This document shows, piece by piece, positions 12,458 to 12,659 of a DNA stretch of 12,659 nt. The stretch is taken from NCBI GenBank assembly GCA_006227805.1, contig SBFT01000048.1, forward strand, positions 1 through 12,659, in the 5' to 3' direction. Position 1 is the stretch's first letter, and each line of letters opens with the position of its first letter. The notes beneath the pieces are model-generated. The model worked only from the letters and a program-made list of their open reading frames with translations, had not been told where the DNA came from and made no database searches. The translations under genes were made by a program, and so were the position numbers. Origin of the DNA: Paracoccaceae bacterium. Lineage in GTDB: Bacteria > Pseudomonadota > Alphaproteobacteria > Rhodobacterales > Rhodobacteraceae.

Positions 12458-12659
12458 TCCTTGCGCGCGCGGCGGTCGCGGCGGGGGTGCGCATCCATGA
12501 AGGCGCGCATGTGCATCACGTCAAGGAAGGCGCGAAGGTCATCGTGCAGACCGGACAGGGCCGGGTCGAGGCGGATCACCTGATCCTGGCCTGCAACGGA
12601 TACCTTGGCGGGTTGAACCGCAAGGTGGCCGCGCGGGTGATGCCCATCAACAACTTCAT
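12454..12659 (+). CDS. 5-prime-truncated FAD-dependent oxidoreductase (DAO/PuuB-like), runs off the window
   Basis: From the ATG at 12454 the frame gives 68 residues to the right edge. The start ILARAAVAAGVRIHEGA is the middle of the DAO-type oxidoreductase fold, normally preceded by about 200 residues that include the GxGxxG FAD motif. Next come VEADHLILACNGYLGGLNRK (about 41-60) and VAARVMPINNF (58-68). ACNGYLG and MPINNF are typical of gamma-glutamylputrescine oxidase-like proteins. Its ATG overlaps the corC TGA as ATGA, so it may be translated by coupling, but without the dinucleotide-binding half it cannot bind FAD normally. I read it as a gene remnant or a rearrangement junction; an assembly join is the main alternative. 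Whether the downstream part is intact cannot be seen. Confidence 0.65.
   Translation, partial: MILARAAVAAGVRIHEGAHVHHVKEGAKVIVQTGQGRVEADHLILACNGYLGGLNRKVAARVMPINNF

Noticed and set aside
1..12659. tRNA genes, CRISPR arrays, insertion sequences, phage or defence genes
   Set aside because: I looked on both strands and saw no cloverleaf, regular spaced repeats, transposase motifs or terminal inverted repeats.

Overview
This window looks like a piece of chromosome from a high-GC alphaproteobacterium, most likely Rhodobacterales and Paracoccus-like. The basis is the high-GC third-position codon use, an Irr-type Fur regulator divergent from fabA, and the block miaB / small secreted protein / phoH-ybeY-corC. 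I assign the lineage from remembered gene order and protein character, not from a search.

Left part (1-3231). A minus-strand gene with a signal-like N-terminus runs off the left edge. Divergent from it is an FAD-dependent aromatic-type monooxygenase (263-1900). Convergent with that are two overlapping minus-strand genes: a four-helix DUF5671-type membrane protein and a small one-helix, four-cysteine protein. Upstream of that pair a strong hairpin closes the fabA transcription unit.

Centre (3232-6822). fabA (unsaturated fatty acid synthesis) is divergent from irr (iron/haem-responsive regulator), with a good promoter candidate on each strand in the 192-bp gap. irr is followed in the same direction by a phytanoyl-CoA-dioxygenase-like Fe(II)/2-oxoglutarate enzyme (TTG start, 15 bp after irr), an AI-2E/PerM-family membrane protein, and a small exported protein resembling the g-type lysozyme inhibitor PliG (GTG start). 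The first two form a plausible iron-themed pair.

Right part (6842-12659). A glycosyltransferase-2-like gene with a degenerate DxD motif lies divergent to miaB (tRNA ms2i6A37 synthase), which has a clear -35/-10 candidate. A small exported two-cysteine protein converges on miaB. A 473-bp gene-free leader with several inverted repeats and a triplicated 12-mer precedes the phoH-ybeY-corC operon of RNA and envelope housekeeping genes. Both intergenic gaps of this operon carry hairpin-forming sequence, one of them a perfect 18-bp palindrome. Where alphaproteobacteria normally have lnt directly after corC, this window has the middle of a PuuB/DAO-type FAD oxidoreductase without its N-terminal FAD-binding part, joined to corC through an ATGA overlap. 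That junction is the most unusual thing here and suggests a deletion, rearrangement or assembly join. I saw no tRNA, rRNA, CRISPR array, insertion sequence or phage gene, and no clear new multi-gene system.
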